A stretch of DNA of 9,292 bases from an uncultured Magnetococcales bacterium (lineage in GTDB: Bacteria; Pseudomonadota; Magnetococcia; Magnetococcales; Magnetaquicoccaceae): the NCBI GenBank assembly GCA_903913345.1, contig CAIWLA010000194.1, positions 1 through 9,292 on the forward strand. Reading direction: 5' to 3'. Below, one piece after another: positions 1 to 6,254 of the stretch. The position numbers and the translations under genes are program-made. The notes below the pieces were generated by a model. The model was given only the letters and a program-made list of their open reading frames with translations, was not told the origin of the DNA and ran no database searches. Numbering within the stretch: the first letter of the stretch is position 1; each line of letters opens with the position of its first letter.

Positions 1-49
1 CATCCACCAGGAGGATGCGCGTGGTCTTGGTTGACGATTGAGAGGCCAT
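1..49 (-). CDS. Response regulator receiver domain, N-terminal fragment (runs off window)
   Basis: Only the first 16 codons are inside the window. They read MASQSSTKTTRILLVD and start at an ATG at 49-47. The ILLVD segment is what the first beta strand of a CheY-like receiver domain looks like, where the next residues are normally acidic and bind Mg2+ beside the phosphorylated Asp. An AAAAGGA ribosome-binding sequence lies about 7 bases before the ATG. The gene begins 27 bases after the stop of the TPR gene on the same strand, so the two are probably one transcript. The family call rests on a very short sequence plus the good start signal. The output domain, if any, lies outside the window. 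Confidence 0.6.
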   Translation of the reverse strand, partial: MASQSSTKTTRILLVD

Positions 50-76
50 GACAGATCCTTTTCTTTGCTAGTCCGA

Positions 77-2062
77 TCAGTCGGGATGGGCAGGAGACGA
101 GCCGGGGGCCGGGGGCTGGGCAGCGGTTGCCGACGCCATGGAGCGATGCAGATCGGCCAGGTTGTCCAGACAGGCGGTCACACTGGGATGAGAGGGTCCG
201 AATGCCTTTTCACGAATCACCAACGCCCGCTGACAAAGGGGTTCGGCCTGGGCATATTTCTCCTGGGCACGATACACCCCCGCCAGATGGATCAAACTGG
301 TGGCCACATTGGGATGTTCCAGACCAAAAGAGTGCTCGAAGATGGCCAGCGAACGTTGGTAAAGTGGCTCGGCCTGGGCATATCGACCATGGGCACGATA
401 GAGGGATGCCAGGTTGTTGAGGGTAGTCGCCACACTGGCGTGCATCGGGCCAAACGTCTGTTCACGAATCGCCAACGCCCGTTGATAGAGCGGCTCGGCC
501 TGGGCATGTTGGCCCTTGGCACGGTAGATTTCCGCCAGATTGTTCAGAATGCTGGCCAGATTGGGATACTCTGGACCAAAGGTTTTCTCGAAGATGGCCA
601 ACGCTCGTTCATACAACGGTTCCGCCTGCACAAACTGCCCCTGGGCACTGTAGAGCAAAGCCAGATTGTTCAAACTGCCCGCCACATCGGGATGGTCTGG
701 ACCCAAAAGGGACTCCCGAATGGCCAGGACACGCTGAAAAAGCGGCTCGGCCTGCCCATACTGGCCCCGTGCATGGTAGAAGGCGGCCAGGTTGTTCAAA
801 CTTTTGGCCACATCGGGATGGGTTGGACCCAAAACCCCTTCCCGAATCGCCAATGCCCGCTGGTAGAGCGGCTCGGCCTGCCCATACTGACCCTGGGTAT
901 CACAGAGCAGGGCCAGATTATTCAAGACCTGGGCCACATCGGGATGATCCAGACCCAGTGCCCTCTCCCGGATCCCCAGCGCGCGTCTGTACAGAGGCTC
1001 GGCCTGGGCATACCGATTTTGCGCATAATAGAGCGTCGCCAAATGATGCAGACTCGTGGCCACATCGGGATGGTCCGGGCCAAGAGTCCTTTCGTGGATC
1101 GCCCGCGCCCGTTCATACAAGGGTTCCGCCTGGGCATACTGACCTTGAATGCGGTACAATTCCGCCAGGTTGCACAGACTTTTCAGCAGATCGGGATGGT
1201 CCGGGTCCAGGGTCTTTTCATGAATCGTCAGAACACGATGGCTCAACAACCCGGCCTGCGCCTGTTGACCCTGGGCACGGCAGAGGGCAATCAGGTGGTT
1301 CAGACTGGCCACGACATCGGGATGCTCCGGCCCCAGAACCCGTTCACGAATGGCCAATGCCTGTTGATGAAACGACTCGGCCTGGGCGTACTGGCCCTGG
1401 GCACTCTGGAGTTCCGCCAGACGGTGCAGATCGTTGGCAACCTCTGGATGGTCCGGGCCATACAACGTTTCATGAATGCGCCAGAGACGATGACAGAGTG
1501 GCTCGGCCTGCGCATACCGACCCTGGATACGATAGAGTTCGATCAGATTGCCCAGAGTGCCCACCACATCGGGATGTTCCGGGTGCAGGGTTCCCTCCAC
1601 AATGGTCAACGACCGTTTGCAGTAGGACTCCGCCTGCGCATACCGACCCAGGGCATAATGGAGAGTCGCCAGATTGTTCAGGCTGGTGGCCACATCGGGA
1701 TGTTCCGGGCCAAACGCCTGCTCAAAAATGACCAGGGCACGATTGTAATAGGGTTCCGCCTGGGCATGCTGGCCCAGGGCGCGGTACAGCAAACCGAGAT
1801 TGTTCAAGCTGGTCGCCACACTGGGATGGGCCAGTCCAACCCCCTTGGCAATCACCGTAAGGGCCTGTTCCGCCATCACAATGGCACGATGGTACTCGCC
1901 CTGTTGGTACAGAGAAACCACCTCACGGTTGAGCAGGTGCCACTCCGCCTCCAGATTGCGCACCACCATGGCCGACGGGGCCGTCACCCGGTCTCTGAGC
2001 GCGCGAAGTTGGTCAATCAGCCGGTCCCTCGTGGCGAGCAACATTTGAATGATGCGTTTCAT
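77..2062 (-). CDS. Tetratricopeptide repeat protein, kinesin-light-chain type, about 14 repeats
   Basis: A 661-residue protein built almost entirely of 42-residue TPR units of the form [RQ]YAQAEPLYQRALAI followed by RE-x-x-LGPDHPDVA-x-SLNNLA-x-LY-x-x-xG. I count about 14 consecutive units, from EYHRAIVM near residue 57 to about residue 640, after a short charged helical N-terminus (MKRIIQMLLATRDR). A 20-residue Ala/Pro/Ser-rich tail follows. No signal peptide, membrane segment, CHAT, NB-ARC or kinase domain is present, so this is a pure repeat scaffold, presumably cytoplasmic. Such solenoids bind other proteins or peptides; the partner cannot be read from the sequence. The start is uncertain. 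I chose ATG at 2062 because the repeats and helix begin soon after, but it lacks a good ribosome-binding site. The frame stays open upstream to an ATG at 2179 and a TTG at 2203. The gene precedes a response-regulator start by 27 bases, hinting at a signalling role. Confidence 0.85.
   Translation of the reverse strand: MKRIIQMLLATRDRLIDQLRALRDRVTAPSAMVVRNLEAEWHLLNREVVSLYQQGEYHRAIVMAEQALTVIAKGVGLAHPSVATSLNNLGLLYRALGQHAQAEPYYNRALVIFEQAFGPEHPDVATSLNNLATLHYALGRYAQAESYCKRSLTIVEGTLHPEHPDVVGTLGNLIELYRIQGRYAQAEPLCHRLWRIHETLYGPDHPEVANDLHRLAELQSAQGQYAQAESFHQQALAIRERVLGPEHPDVVASLNHLIALCRAQGQQAQAGLLSHRVLTIHEKTLDPDHPDLLKSLCNLAELYRIQGQYAQAEPLYERARAIHERTLGPDHPDVATSLHHLATLYYAQNRYAQAEPLYRRALGIRERALGLDHPDVAQVLNNLALLCDTQGQYGQAEPLYQRALAIREGVLGPTHPDVAKSLNNLAAFYHARGQYGQAEPLFQRVLAIRESLLGPDHPDVAGSLNNLALLYSAQGQFVQAEPLYERALAIFEKTFGPEYPNLASILNNLAEIYRAKGQHAQAEPLYQRALAIREQTFGPMHASVATTLNNLASLYRAHGRYAQAEPLYQRSLAIFEHSFGLEHPNVATSLIHLAGVYRAQEKYAQAEPLCQRALVIREKAFGPSHPSVTACLDNLADLHRSMASATAAQPPAPGSSPAHPD
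95..1935 (-). repeat. 126-bp-period tandem repeats encoding TPR units
   Basis: The coding sequence of the TPR protein repeats with a strict 126-base (42-codon) period. A core such as cggcctgggcatactgg recurs at each unit on the plus strand. The units share the motif but differ at many bases, so the array is old and maintained by protein structure and is not a recent expansion. The mirror of this periodicity creates a long false open frame on the plus strand. Confidence 0.85.
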
Positions 2063-2467
2063 TACTATTTTTAACTCATTGTAACCGTCAAATTTTTTGC
2101 AAGTCGTTTGTGCCACCTTGGCCAGGCCCTGCACAAACAACGCCCCATTCTTCGCAAAAGGAGACCAAATAATGGCCATCCGGGGCGATTCATCCCCAAT
2201 CAATTATGCACGGTGAAACAGCAGCAATAATCATTCCAATGATGCCCATCGGCACGGGGAGGCCATGTGGGGGATTATGTCGAGAATGCGGCGCAGGTTA
2301 TCGCACCCTTGATGACGGTGGGGGAGAAGATCGGAATCAACCAAGGTCCGCAATGGGCAGATGAGACCCATCAACGAAGGCTTTCCATCTCTGGAGGCCA
2401 TGCAGTCAACGCTCCAGGTGTTCCATCCTGGAAAATGTCGCATCGACTGCCAATGGATGGCCCCCCT
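2063..2467. other. Intergenic region between prfB and the TPR gene, no gene seen
   Basis: This 405-base stretch contains no reading frame with recognisable protein character. The part from 2063 to about 2203 may belong to the TPR gene if an upstream start is used. A 6-bp inverted repeat, tccagg at 2413-2418 and cctgga at 2427-2432 with an 8-base loop, lies about 36 bases after the prfB stop. It has no T-run, so I do not call it a terminator. I found no convincing promoter for the TPR gene. Confidence 0.5.
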
Positions 2468-3569
2468 CTACTCCCCAATGCGTCGGGAGAGTGCCGCCCG
2501 GAGAAAATCATCCAGGTCGCCATCCAGTACGGCATCGGCATTGCCCTTTTCCACCCCGGTGCGCACATCCTTCACCATGCGGTAGGGGTGCAGCACGTAG
2601 GAACGGATCTGATGACCCCAACCAATGTCGGACTTGGCATCATTGACCGCCTGGCTCTCTTCCGCCCGTTTGTCCAGTTCCAACTGATACAGTCGGGATT
2701 TCAGCATTTGCATCGCTTCATCCTTGTTGCGATGCTGTGAACGGCCATTCTGGCACTGGACGACGATGCCCGTGGGAAAATGGGTGATGCGGATGGCGGA
2801 ACTGGTCTTGTTGACATGCTGTCCCCCCGCCCCGGAGGCACGAAAGGTGTCAATGCGCAAATCCTTGTCCTCAATCTCCACCTGGATGGTTTCGTCCACC
2901 TCTGGATAGACATAGACGGACGAGAAGGAGGTGTGGCGACGGGCCGCCGAATCAAAGGGACTGATCCGAACCAATCGATGGACCCCCCCCTCGGTTTTCA
3001 GGTAGCCATAGGCAAATTCGCCCTCGATGCGCACACTGACCGATTTGCATCCCGCCTCGTCACCGGGCTGATAATCACTGATTTCCGCCTTGTAGCCGTG
3101 GGCATCGCACCAACGCAGATACATGCGCAACAGCATCTCTGCCCAGTCCTGGGATTCCGTCCCGCCTGCACCCGGATGGATCTCCAGAAAGGCATTGTTG
3201 ATATCCAGTTCACCGGACAGCATACGCTGCAACTCCAGGGCATCCACCCGCTGCAGCAAGGTGTTGGCCTGCCGGGCAATCTCCTCGACCACCACCGAGT
3301 CCCCCTCCTCCTCCGCCATCTGGAGCAGTTCGCGGTTGTCGTGCAACTCACGTCCCAGGGCTTCCCATTCGCCGATGGTCTTTTCCAGATCCCGCTTTTC
3401 CCGCATCAAACGCTTGGCTTCAGTCGGTTTGGTCCACAGCACGGGATCTTCACTCAGGGCGGTTACCTCCGACAGACGCCTCTTGCCTTGATCGTAGTCA
3501 AAGATGCCCCCTCAGGAGAATCAGCTTCTCCTGGATCGCGGAAAAAATTTTTTGTGTGTTTTCATCCAT
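2468..3569 (-). CDS. prfB: Peptide chain release factor 2 (RF2), with programmed +1 frameshift
   Basis: RF2 recognises UGA and UAA in the ribosomal A site and triggers peptide release. The gene is read as two joined segments, 3569-3501 (23 codons ending in CTT) and 3499-2468 (343 codons). One base, T3500, is skipped at CTT-TGA-C. The joined product is 366 residues, against 365 in E. coli. Seen in the product: GAGGTESQDW near residue 133; the stop-codon-reading tripeptide SPF at about 203-205; and the catalytic GGQ at about 248-250 inside RASGAGGQHVNKT. Ala occupies the position three residues before GAGGQ (the residue-246 site where E. coli K-12 has Thr). The start is ATG at 3569, but an in-frame ATG at 3575 is equally possible. 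The gene ends in TAG, which RF1 reads, so its own termination does not need RF2. It has its own promoter and appears monocistronic. Confidence 0.97.
3498..3533 (-). promoter_or_regulatory. prfB programmed +1 frameshift site with internal Shine-Dalgarno and upstream hairpin
   Basis: On the minus strand the elements are AGGGGG (3512-3507), CAT, the slippery codon CTT (3503-3501) and TGA followed by C (3500-3497). Spacing matches E. coli prfB, where low RF2 lets the ribosome slip +1 at CUU before UGA, giving autoregulation. Translation in the new frame (LDYDQGKRRLSEV) resembles E. coli RF2 (LDYDAKKERLEEV), which confirms the shift. A perfect 8-bp inverted repeat, caggagaa at 3513-3520 and ttctcctg at 3526-3533 with a 5-base loop, directly abuts the AGGGGG. 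This hairpin is not part of the classical signal. Confidence 0.95.
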
Positions 3570-3612
3570 ACCCATCACCGTTTTGCTTGAATATGTATAC
3601 CGATCTGGGGTA

Positions 3613-3641
3613 ATTATACCATCTGAACTTGGATGCGTCAC
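3613..3641 (-). promoter_or_regulatory. prfB promoter, extended -10 type
   Basis: On the minus strand there is a perfect TATAAT at 3618-3613, preceded by TGG (extended -10, TGnTATAAT). A -35-like GTGACG lies at 3641-3636 with 17-base spacing (four of six bases match TTGACA). It lies about 40 bases upstream of the prfB start, a suitable leader length. This is sequence inference only. Confidence 0.65.
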
Positions 3642-3657
3642 TGGCTGTCTGCATGAT
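3629..3657 (+). promoter_or_regulatory. Weak candidate promoter for the cyclic-nucleotide-binding gene
   Basis: TTGGAT at 3629-3634 and CATGAT at 3652-3657 are separated by 17 bases, with partial matches to -35 and -10. The site lies about 60 bases upstream of the start at 3719 and overlaps the prfB -35 on the other strand. The matches are poor and other placements are possible. Confidence 0.25.
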
Positions 3658-3718
3658 GGCCAACAACCCGTTCAGGTAGTCGGTGCCGCGGTTTCCCCCC
3701 ATAGAAGGAACACAGAGT

Positions 3719-4174
3719 ATGCCTCAAACCGATGCCGTTACCCAGGAAAAGCTGGTTGAACTTCTGGACAAGATTCCGTTTTTCAAGGAATTTTCCTCAT
3801 ACGAAAAAAAACGGGTCGCCGGCAACAACACAGCTTTCAAATCCTATCGTGCGGGGGCAAAGGTGGTCAAAGAGGGCGATACGGATACCTCTTTTTTTAT
3901 CATTCTGTCTGGCACAGTCAGTGTGGTCAAACAGGGAGCCACCATCATCAACCTGGGATTGGGCGAATTTTTTGGCGAGATGGCCTTTTTGACCAACGAA
4001 CCCAGAAACACCTCGGTGGTGGCCATCGATGATTCGGTCGTCGCGTTGCAGGTGGACCAGGATCTGATGAAACGCCTCAGTGCGGACATTCGGGAAAAGA
4101 TCAAGGACCAGATTATTGTCAAACTGATTGAACGCCTCAACAAGACCACCGAGAGACTTCGCGTAAGGATGTAA
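3719..4174 (+). CDS. Stand-alone cyclic-nucleotide-binding domain protein
   Basis: A 151-residue protein that is essentially one CRP/PKA-type cyclic-nucleotide-binding domain (about residues 15-115) plus a C-terminal basic helix. The phosphate-binding cassette is visible as GEFFGEMAFLTNEPRNTS (82-99). It has the Glu (E87) and Arg (R96) that contact ribose and phosphate in CRP-type domains, so nucleotide binding is plausible. No DNA-binding helix-turn-helix, kinase, channel or cyclase domain follows, so the output must go through a partner protein or the C-terminal helix (KLIERLNKTTERLRVRM). ATG at 3719 was chosen because AGAAGGA lies about 9 bases before it and residues after it fit the family; an upstream GTG at 3683 is unlikely. 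The stop is 22 bases before the YciI gene, indicating co-transcription. Which nucleotide binds cannot be decided. Confidence 0.88.
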   Translation: MPQTDAVTQEKLVELLDKIPFFKEFSSYEKKRVAGNNTAFKSYRAGAKVVKEGDTDTSFFIILSGTVSVVKQGATIINLGLGEFFGEMAFLTNEPRNTSVVAIDDSVVALQVDQDLMKRLSADIREKIKDQIIVKLIERLNKTTERLRVRM

Positions 4175-4196
4175 CCCTTATCAAGGAAGATATTGC

Positions 4197-4493
4197 ATGT
4201 ATTTTGCCATTCTGGGCGAGGATGTGGCGAACAGTTTGCCCTTGCGCCTTGCCGTGCGACCCGCCCACCTGCAACGGTTGGAACATCTCAAGGCGGAAGG
4301 ACGGTTGTTGCTGGCCGGCCCCTTTCCCATCCTGCAAGACAGCGAGTTGCTGACCACTTTCAGCGGCAGCCTGATTGTGGCCGATTTTGACTCTTTCGAC
4401 GCCTGTCAGACCTGGGCCAACGCCGACCCGTATGTGACAGCCGGGGTGTATGCCCAGGTGACGATCAAGCCTTTTAAAAAAATATTGCCCTGA
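4197..4493 (+). CDS. YciI family protein
   Basis: A 98-residue protein with the full YciI fold length. It carries family landmarks: a first beta strand MYFAILGEDVANS, the RPAHLQRLEHL helix with His24, the GRLLLAGPFP strand, and the C-terminal DPYVTAGVYAQVTIKPFKKI. It closely follows E. coli YciI (98 aa). YciI proteins are small dimeric ferredoxin-like-fold proteins with a conserved His-Asp pair; their reaction is not firmly known, though relatives act as lyases or dehydrochlorinases in some pathways. The start ATG has AAGGAAG about 7 bases upstream. It follows the cyclic-nucleotide-binding gene by 22 bases and probably shares its transcript. It ends 31 bases before the end of the convergent MBL gene, with no good terminator between them. 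Confidence 0.9.
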   Translation: MYFAILGEDVANSLPLRLAVRPAHLQRLEHLKAEGRLLLAGPFPILQDSELLTTFSGSLIVADFDSFDACQTWANADPYVTAGVYAQVTIKPFKKILP

Positions 4494-4524
4494 GCGGCTT
4501 TCCTGGGGCGAATGTCAACACGCC

Positions 4525-5274
4525 CTACACCTGAAATTCCATCAAATCCTCGGCCAGATCCAGGGGACCGGCAAAGTGGAGGCGGCACTCTGCCACCCGG
4601 TGGCTGTCGGGCTGACCAATGGGGTAGAAATGGGTGGGGATGAGCCGTCCAACCCTGGCCTGGGCGGCCACCAGACCGACCTGTTCCGCCGAGAGATGTC
4701 CTTTGACCTTATCCGCCTCCAGGGTGGAGCAGTCGATCACCAGCAGATCCGCCCCGGAGACAAAATCGACCAGCGCGGGGTCATAGTCACAATCCCCGGT
4801 AAAAACAATACTTTTACCATCTTTTTCAAACCGATAGGCCACGCTGGCCAGGCGATCCGAGTGGATTGTTGGTTGAGCGCGAACGGTCATGCCCGCCCAT
4901 GACTGGCAAGGGGATATCTCTGCCACGTGGAAGGGAAAAGAGTCTGGAGGGGTGGCGATGGGCGCGACAAACCGATCAAAAAAATCGATGAATCCGGGGG
5001 GGCCGAACAGATGAAAGGGTGCGCACCGAACCAGACCCGGCAAACGGAAGGCATGAACCATCGGGATCAAGTCCCCAATATGGTCCGGGTGGGTGTGGGT
5101 GATAAACGCCCCATCCAGGGTGTGAAAACTTTTTTGCAGCCGTTCCAGTTGCAGCAGTGTGCCGCTGCCGCAATCGATCAGGCAGCGCGTGCCATCTCCC
5201 TCCAGGAGATAGCCGGGCGCGTGCCGACTGAGAGAAGGAATCCCTGTGCCACTGCCCAGAATGGTGCCTTTCAT
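4525..5274 (-). CDS. MBL-fold metallo-hydrolase, RNase Z-like but lacking the exosite arm
   Basis: A 249-residue metallo-beta-lactamase-fold protein. The dinuclear metal ligands are all visible: HTHPDH at 60-65 (H60, H62, D64, H65), H138 in TIHSDR, D161 in FTGDCD and H215 in PTHFYP. A further His193 lies in GHLSAEQ, as in RNase Z/ElaC relatives. The N-terminus, MKGTILGSGTGIPSLSRHAPGY, is the usual first strand with the glycine turn. In bona fide tRNase Z the interval between the third and fourth ligand sites is about 70 residues and contains the tRNA-gripping exosite; here it is only about 23. So this is probably a phosphodiesterase or another hydrolase of the family, not the tRNA 3' processing enzyme. 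Substrate is unknown. ATG at 5274 has GGGAG about 6 bases upstream. It is probably cytoplasmic, with no signal peptide. Confidence 0.88.
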   Translation of the reverse strand: MKGTILGSGTGIPSLSRHAPGYLLEGDGTRCLIDCGSGTLLQLERLQKSFHTLDGAFITHTHPDHIGDLIPMVHAFRLPGLVRCAPFHLFGPPGFIDFFDRFVAPIATPPDSFPFHVAEISPCQSWAGMTVRAQPTIHSDRLASVAYRFEKDGKSIVFTGDCDYDPALVDFVSGADLLVIDCSTLEADKVKGHLSAEQVGLVAAQARVGRLIPTHFYPIGQPDSHRVAECRLHFAGPLDLAEDLMEFQV

Positions 5275-5419
5275 GTCGTACTCCCAGGATGTGCGGTGCG
5301 GAATTCCAGCCGATCAATGGGCCATCACCGGATTGTACCGGGCGCGCACATGGGATGAATACAGGGGCCATCATCACAGTTGACCACATCAAAGACCGAG
5401 CGCAGGGACGATGGCCAAC

Positions 5420-5689
5420 TCAAGGCGCATGGGCATCAACCCACTCCTTGAGTACTTCATCCATGCGAGTCTGCCAGCCAGATCCCGTCGATCTGAACGT
5501 ATTCACGACATCATGGGAAAGACGGATGGTGATGCGCTCTTTAGTGGGTGCCTTCTGTTGGCCGCGCACGCCAAGTTTGTGTGCCAACGATTCTGGCAGA
5601 GAACTGACCGGCTTGAAATGGAGAAAATCCTTCGCCTTCAGTTCACGTACTTCACCATCTTCATTCGTCAATGATTTACGGTTTCCCAT
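5420..5689 (-). CDS. brnA: BrnA-type antitoxin (DUF4415)
   Basis: An 89-residue protein. The C-terminal half has the BrnA signature: ERITIRLSHDVVNTF (about 51-65) then GSGWQTRMDEVLKEWV (69-84), a ribbon-helix-helix-like fold. It binds and neutralises BrnT and, in the described Brucella system, binds the operon promoter. The N-terminal half (DGEVRELKAKDFLHFKPV) fits the flexible segment seen in relatives. The start at 5689 has GAGG about 9 bases upstream and overlaps the end of the toxin gene by 14 bases, a typical toxin-first layout of this family that couples their translation. The gene symbol follows family assignment, not experiment. Confidence 0.85.
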   Translation of the reverse strand: MGNRKSLTNEDGEVRELKAKDFLHFKPVSSLPESLAHKLGVRGQQKAPTKERITIRLSHDVVNTFRSTGSGWQTRMDEVLKEWVDAHAP

Positions 5690-5942
5690 ATCGTTTTACC
5701 TCTCGTGCATTGGCTTTGCGGAAACTGATTACCCGAATCCCATCCTTCGTTTCAACGAAACACAGCACATGCAGTCTGTTGCCCAAATACCCGGTGGCAA
5801 CGTGGCGCGTTTCACCATAGTCACGGCGGGTATCGACTGCAAAAGCCGCCGTACTGAAATCGAACTTGACCGAATCCTCAAACGAAAGACCGCGATCTCT
5901 GATATTTTTCTGGTTCTTGCTTGGGTCAAACGTGATATTCAT
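5676..5942 (-). CDS. brnT: BrnT-type toxin (DUF497, RelE-like ribonuclease fold)
   Basis: An 88-residue protein with BrnT landmarks in order: MNITFDPSKNQKNIRDRGLSF at the N-terminus (FD-x-x-KN then a Gly-Leu-Ser-Phe helix), DTRRDYGETRHVATGYL (about 38-53), and GIRVISFRKANAREVKRY (68-85). The family's basic and polar active-site region appears intact. BrnT acts as a ribosome-independent RNase that slows growth when free of BrnA. I chose ATG at 5942 because relatives begin there and a candidate promoter ends 7 bases upstream. An in-frame ATG at 5963 would lie inside that promoter. Neither ATG has a ribosome-binding site. By eye the region is richer in A+T than the flanking genes, which suggests horizontal transfer. 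Confidence 0.87.
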   Translation of the reverse strand: MNITFDPSKNQKNIRDRGLSFEDSVKFDFSTAAFAVDTRRDYGETRHVATGYLGNRLHVLCFVETKDGIRVISFRKANAREVKRYGKP

Positions 5943-5949
5943 GTGGCAA

Positions 5950-5979
5950 ATTGTATGCACCATTTTGACGATGCGTCAA
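5950..5979 (-). promoter_or_regulatory. brnTA promoter, apparently giving a leaderless mRNA
   Basis: On the minus strand -35 is TTGACG (5979-5974), the spacer is 18 bases, and -10 is TACAAT (5955-5950). Only 7 bases separate the -10 from the ATG at 5942, so transcription would begin at or next to the start codon. This agrees with the absence of a ribosome-binding site before brnT. The -35 match is five of six bases, as is the -10. Confidence 0.55.
5965..5979. promoter_or_regulatory. Palindrome overlapping the brnTA -35, candidate BrnA operator
   Basis: A perfect inverted repeat with 6-base arms, TTGACG-atg-CGTCAA on the plus strand. One arm is the -35 hexamer of the brnTA promoter and the other lies in the spacer, so a dimer bound here would block RNA polymerase. 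BrnTA operons are known to be repressed by BrnA or the complex; assigning that role to this site is inference from position and symmetry. Confidence 0.5.
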
Positions 5980-6104
5980 TCTTTTTCGTTGACACCCATC
6001 GCCATGATCCTTGAATACAGAAACGCACCCAACGCGACACGTTTGCTCGACGAAGACGAAAAGGATACCCGGAATCTCTGTCGTTACCCCTACGTTACCC
6101 ACAA

Positions 6105-6132
6105 CAAAAACGGCCACCCATAGAGTGGCCGT
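6105..6132 (-). terminator. Rho-independent terminator after tRNA-Lys
   Basis: On the minus strand an 8-bp perfect stem (ACGGCCAC at 6132-6125 with GTGGCCGT at 6117-6110) encloses a 7-base loop. It is followed at once by a T-run, TTTTTG. It lies 16 bases after the tRNA CCA end and should end transcripts from the tRNA, and possibly from the isc operon. It also insulates brnTA downstream. On the plus strand no T-run follows, so it is one-directional. Confidence 0.9.
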
Positions 6133-6148
6133 AAATGCTTGAAAAATA

Positions 6149-6224
6149 TGGTGAGCCGTGCTGGAGTCGAACCAGCGACCCGCAGATTAAAAGTCTACTG
6201 CTCTGCCAACTGAGCTAACGGCCC
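6149..6224 (-). tRNA. tRNA-Lys, anticodon UUU
   Basis: A 76-base tRNA with encoded CCA. The acceptor stem GGGCCGT pairs with ACGGCTC (one G-U pair). The D loop is TAGCTCAGTTGGCAGAGCA and the anticodon arm GTAGA/TCTGC encloses the loop CTTTTAA, giving anticodon TTT (Lys). The T arm is GCTGG-TTCGACT-CCAGC. All conserved features are present. It follows iscX by 87 bases on the same strand and precedes the terminator, so it could be read from its own promoter or by readthrough from isc. Confidence 0.97.
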
Positions 6225-6248
6225 ATTTCTCCTTCAAACGAATCGGCG

Positions 6249-6254
6249 AGCATA
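6249..6254 (-). promoter_or_regulatory. Weak candidate -10 for tRNA-Lys
   Basis: TATGCT on the minus strand lies 24 bases before the mature tRNA 5' end and is followed by a G+C-rich discriminator (CGCCG), as in many stable-RNA promoters. No good -35 sits at the right distance, so this is tentative. Confidence 0.25.

Noticed and set aside
38..2074. 678-codon open frame on the plus strand
   Set aside because: It is the antisense shadow of the TPR repeats. Its sequence repeats with the same 42-codon period and has no family-like character, while the minus strand gives textbook TPR units.
2231..2443. 70-codon minus-strand open frame downstream of prfB
   Set aside because: No ribosome-binding site, no recognisable motif, and length expected by chance in this composition.
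4505..4526. Inverted repeat GGGGCG / CGCCCT between the convergent yciI-type and MBL genes as a shared terminator
   Set aside because: The stem is at most 6 bp with a 10-base loop and has no T-run on either strand, so it is too weak to call.
4976..5392. 138-codon minus-strand frame overlapping the MBL start
   Set aside because: It is the same DNA in another frame. The MBL frame carries all metal ligands and a proper start.
6079..6101. Direct repeat of cgttaccc, two copies 3 bases apart
   Set aside because: Only two short copies with no associated structure; likely chance, and not a CRISPR or iteron array.
5866..6123. Small plus-strand frame across the brnTA promoter and the terminator
   Set aside because: It is antisense to brnT, runs through the promoter and the terminator stem, and has no protein-like motif.
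5420..6224. Attachment-site duplication of the tRNA-Lys 3' end
   Set aside because: I looked for a second copy of the tRNA end between the tRNA and the MBL gene and saw none, and there is no integrase in the window.
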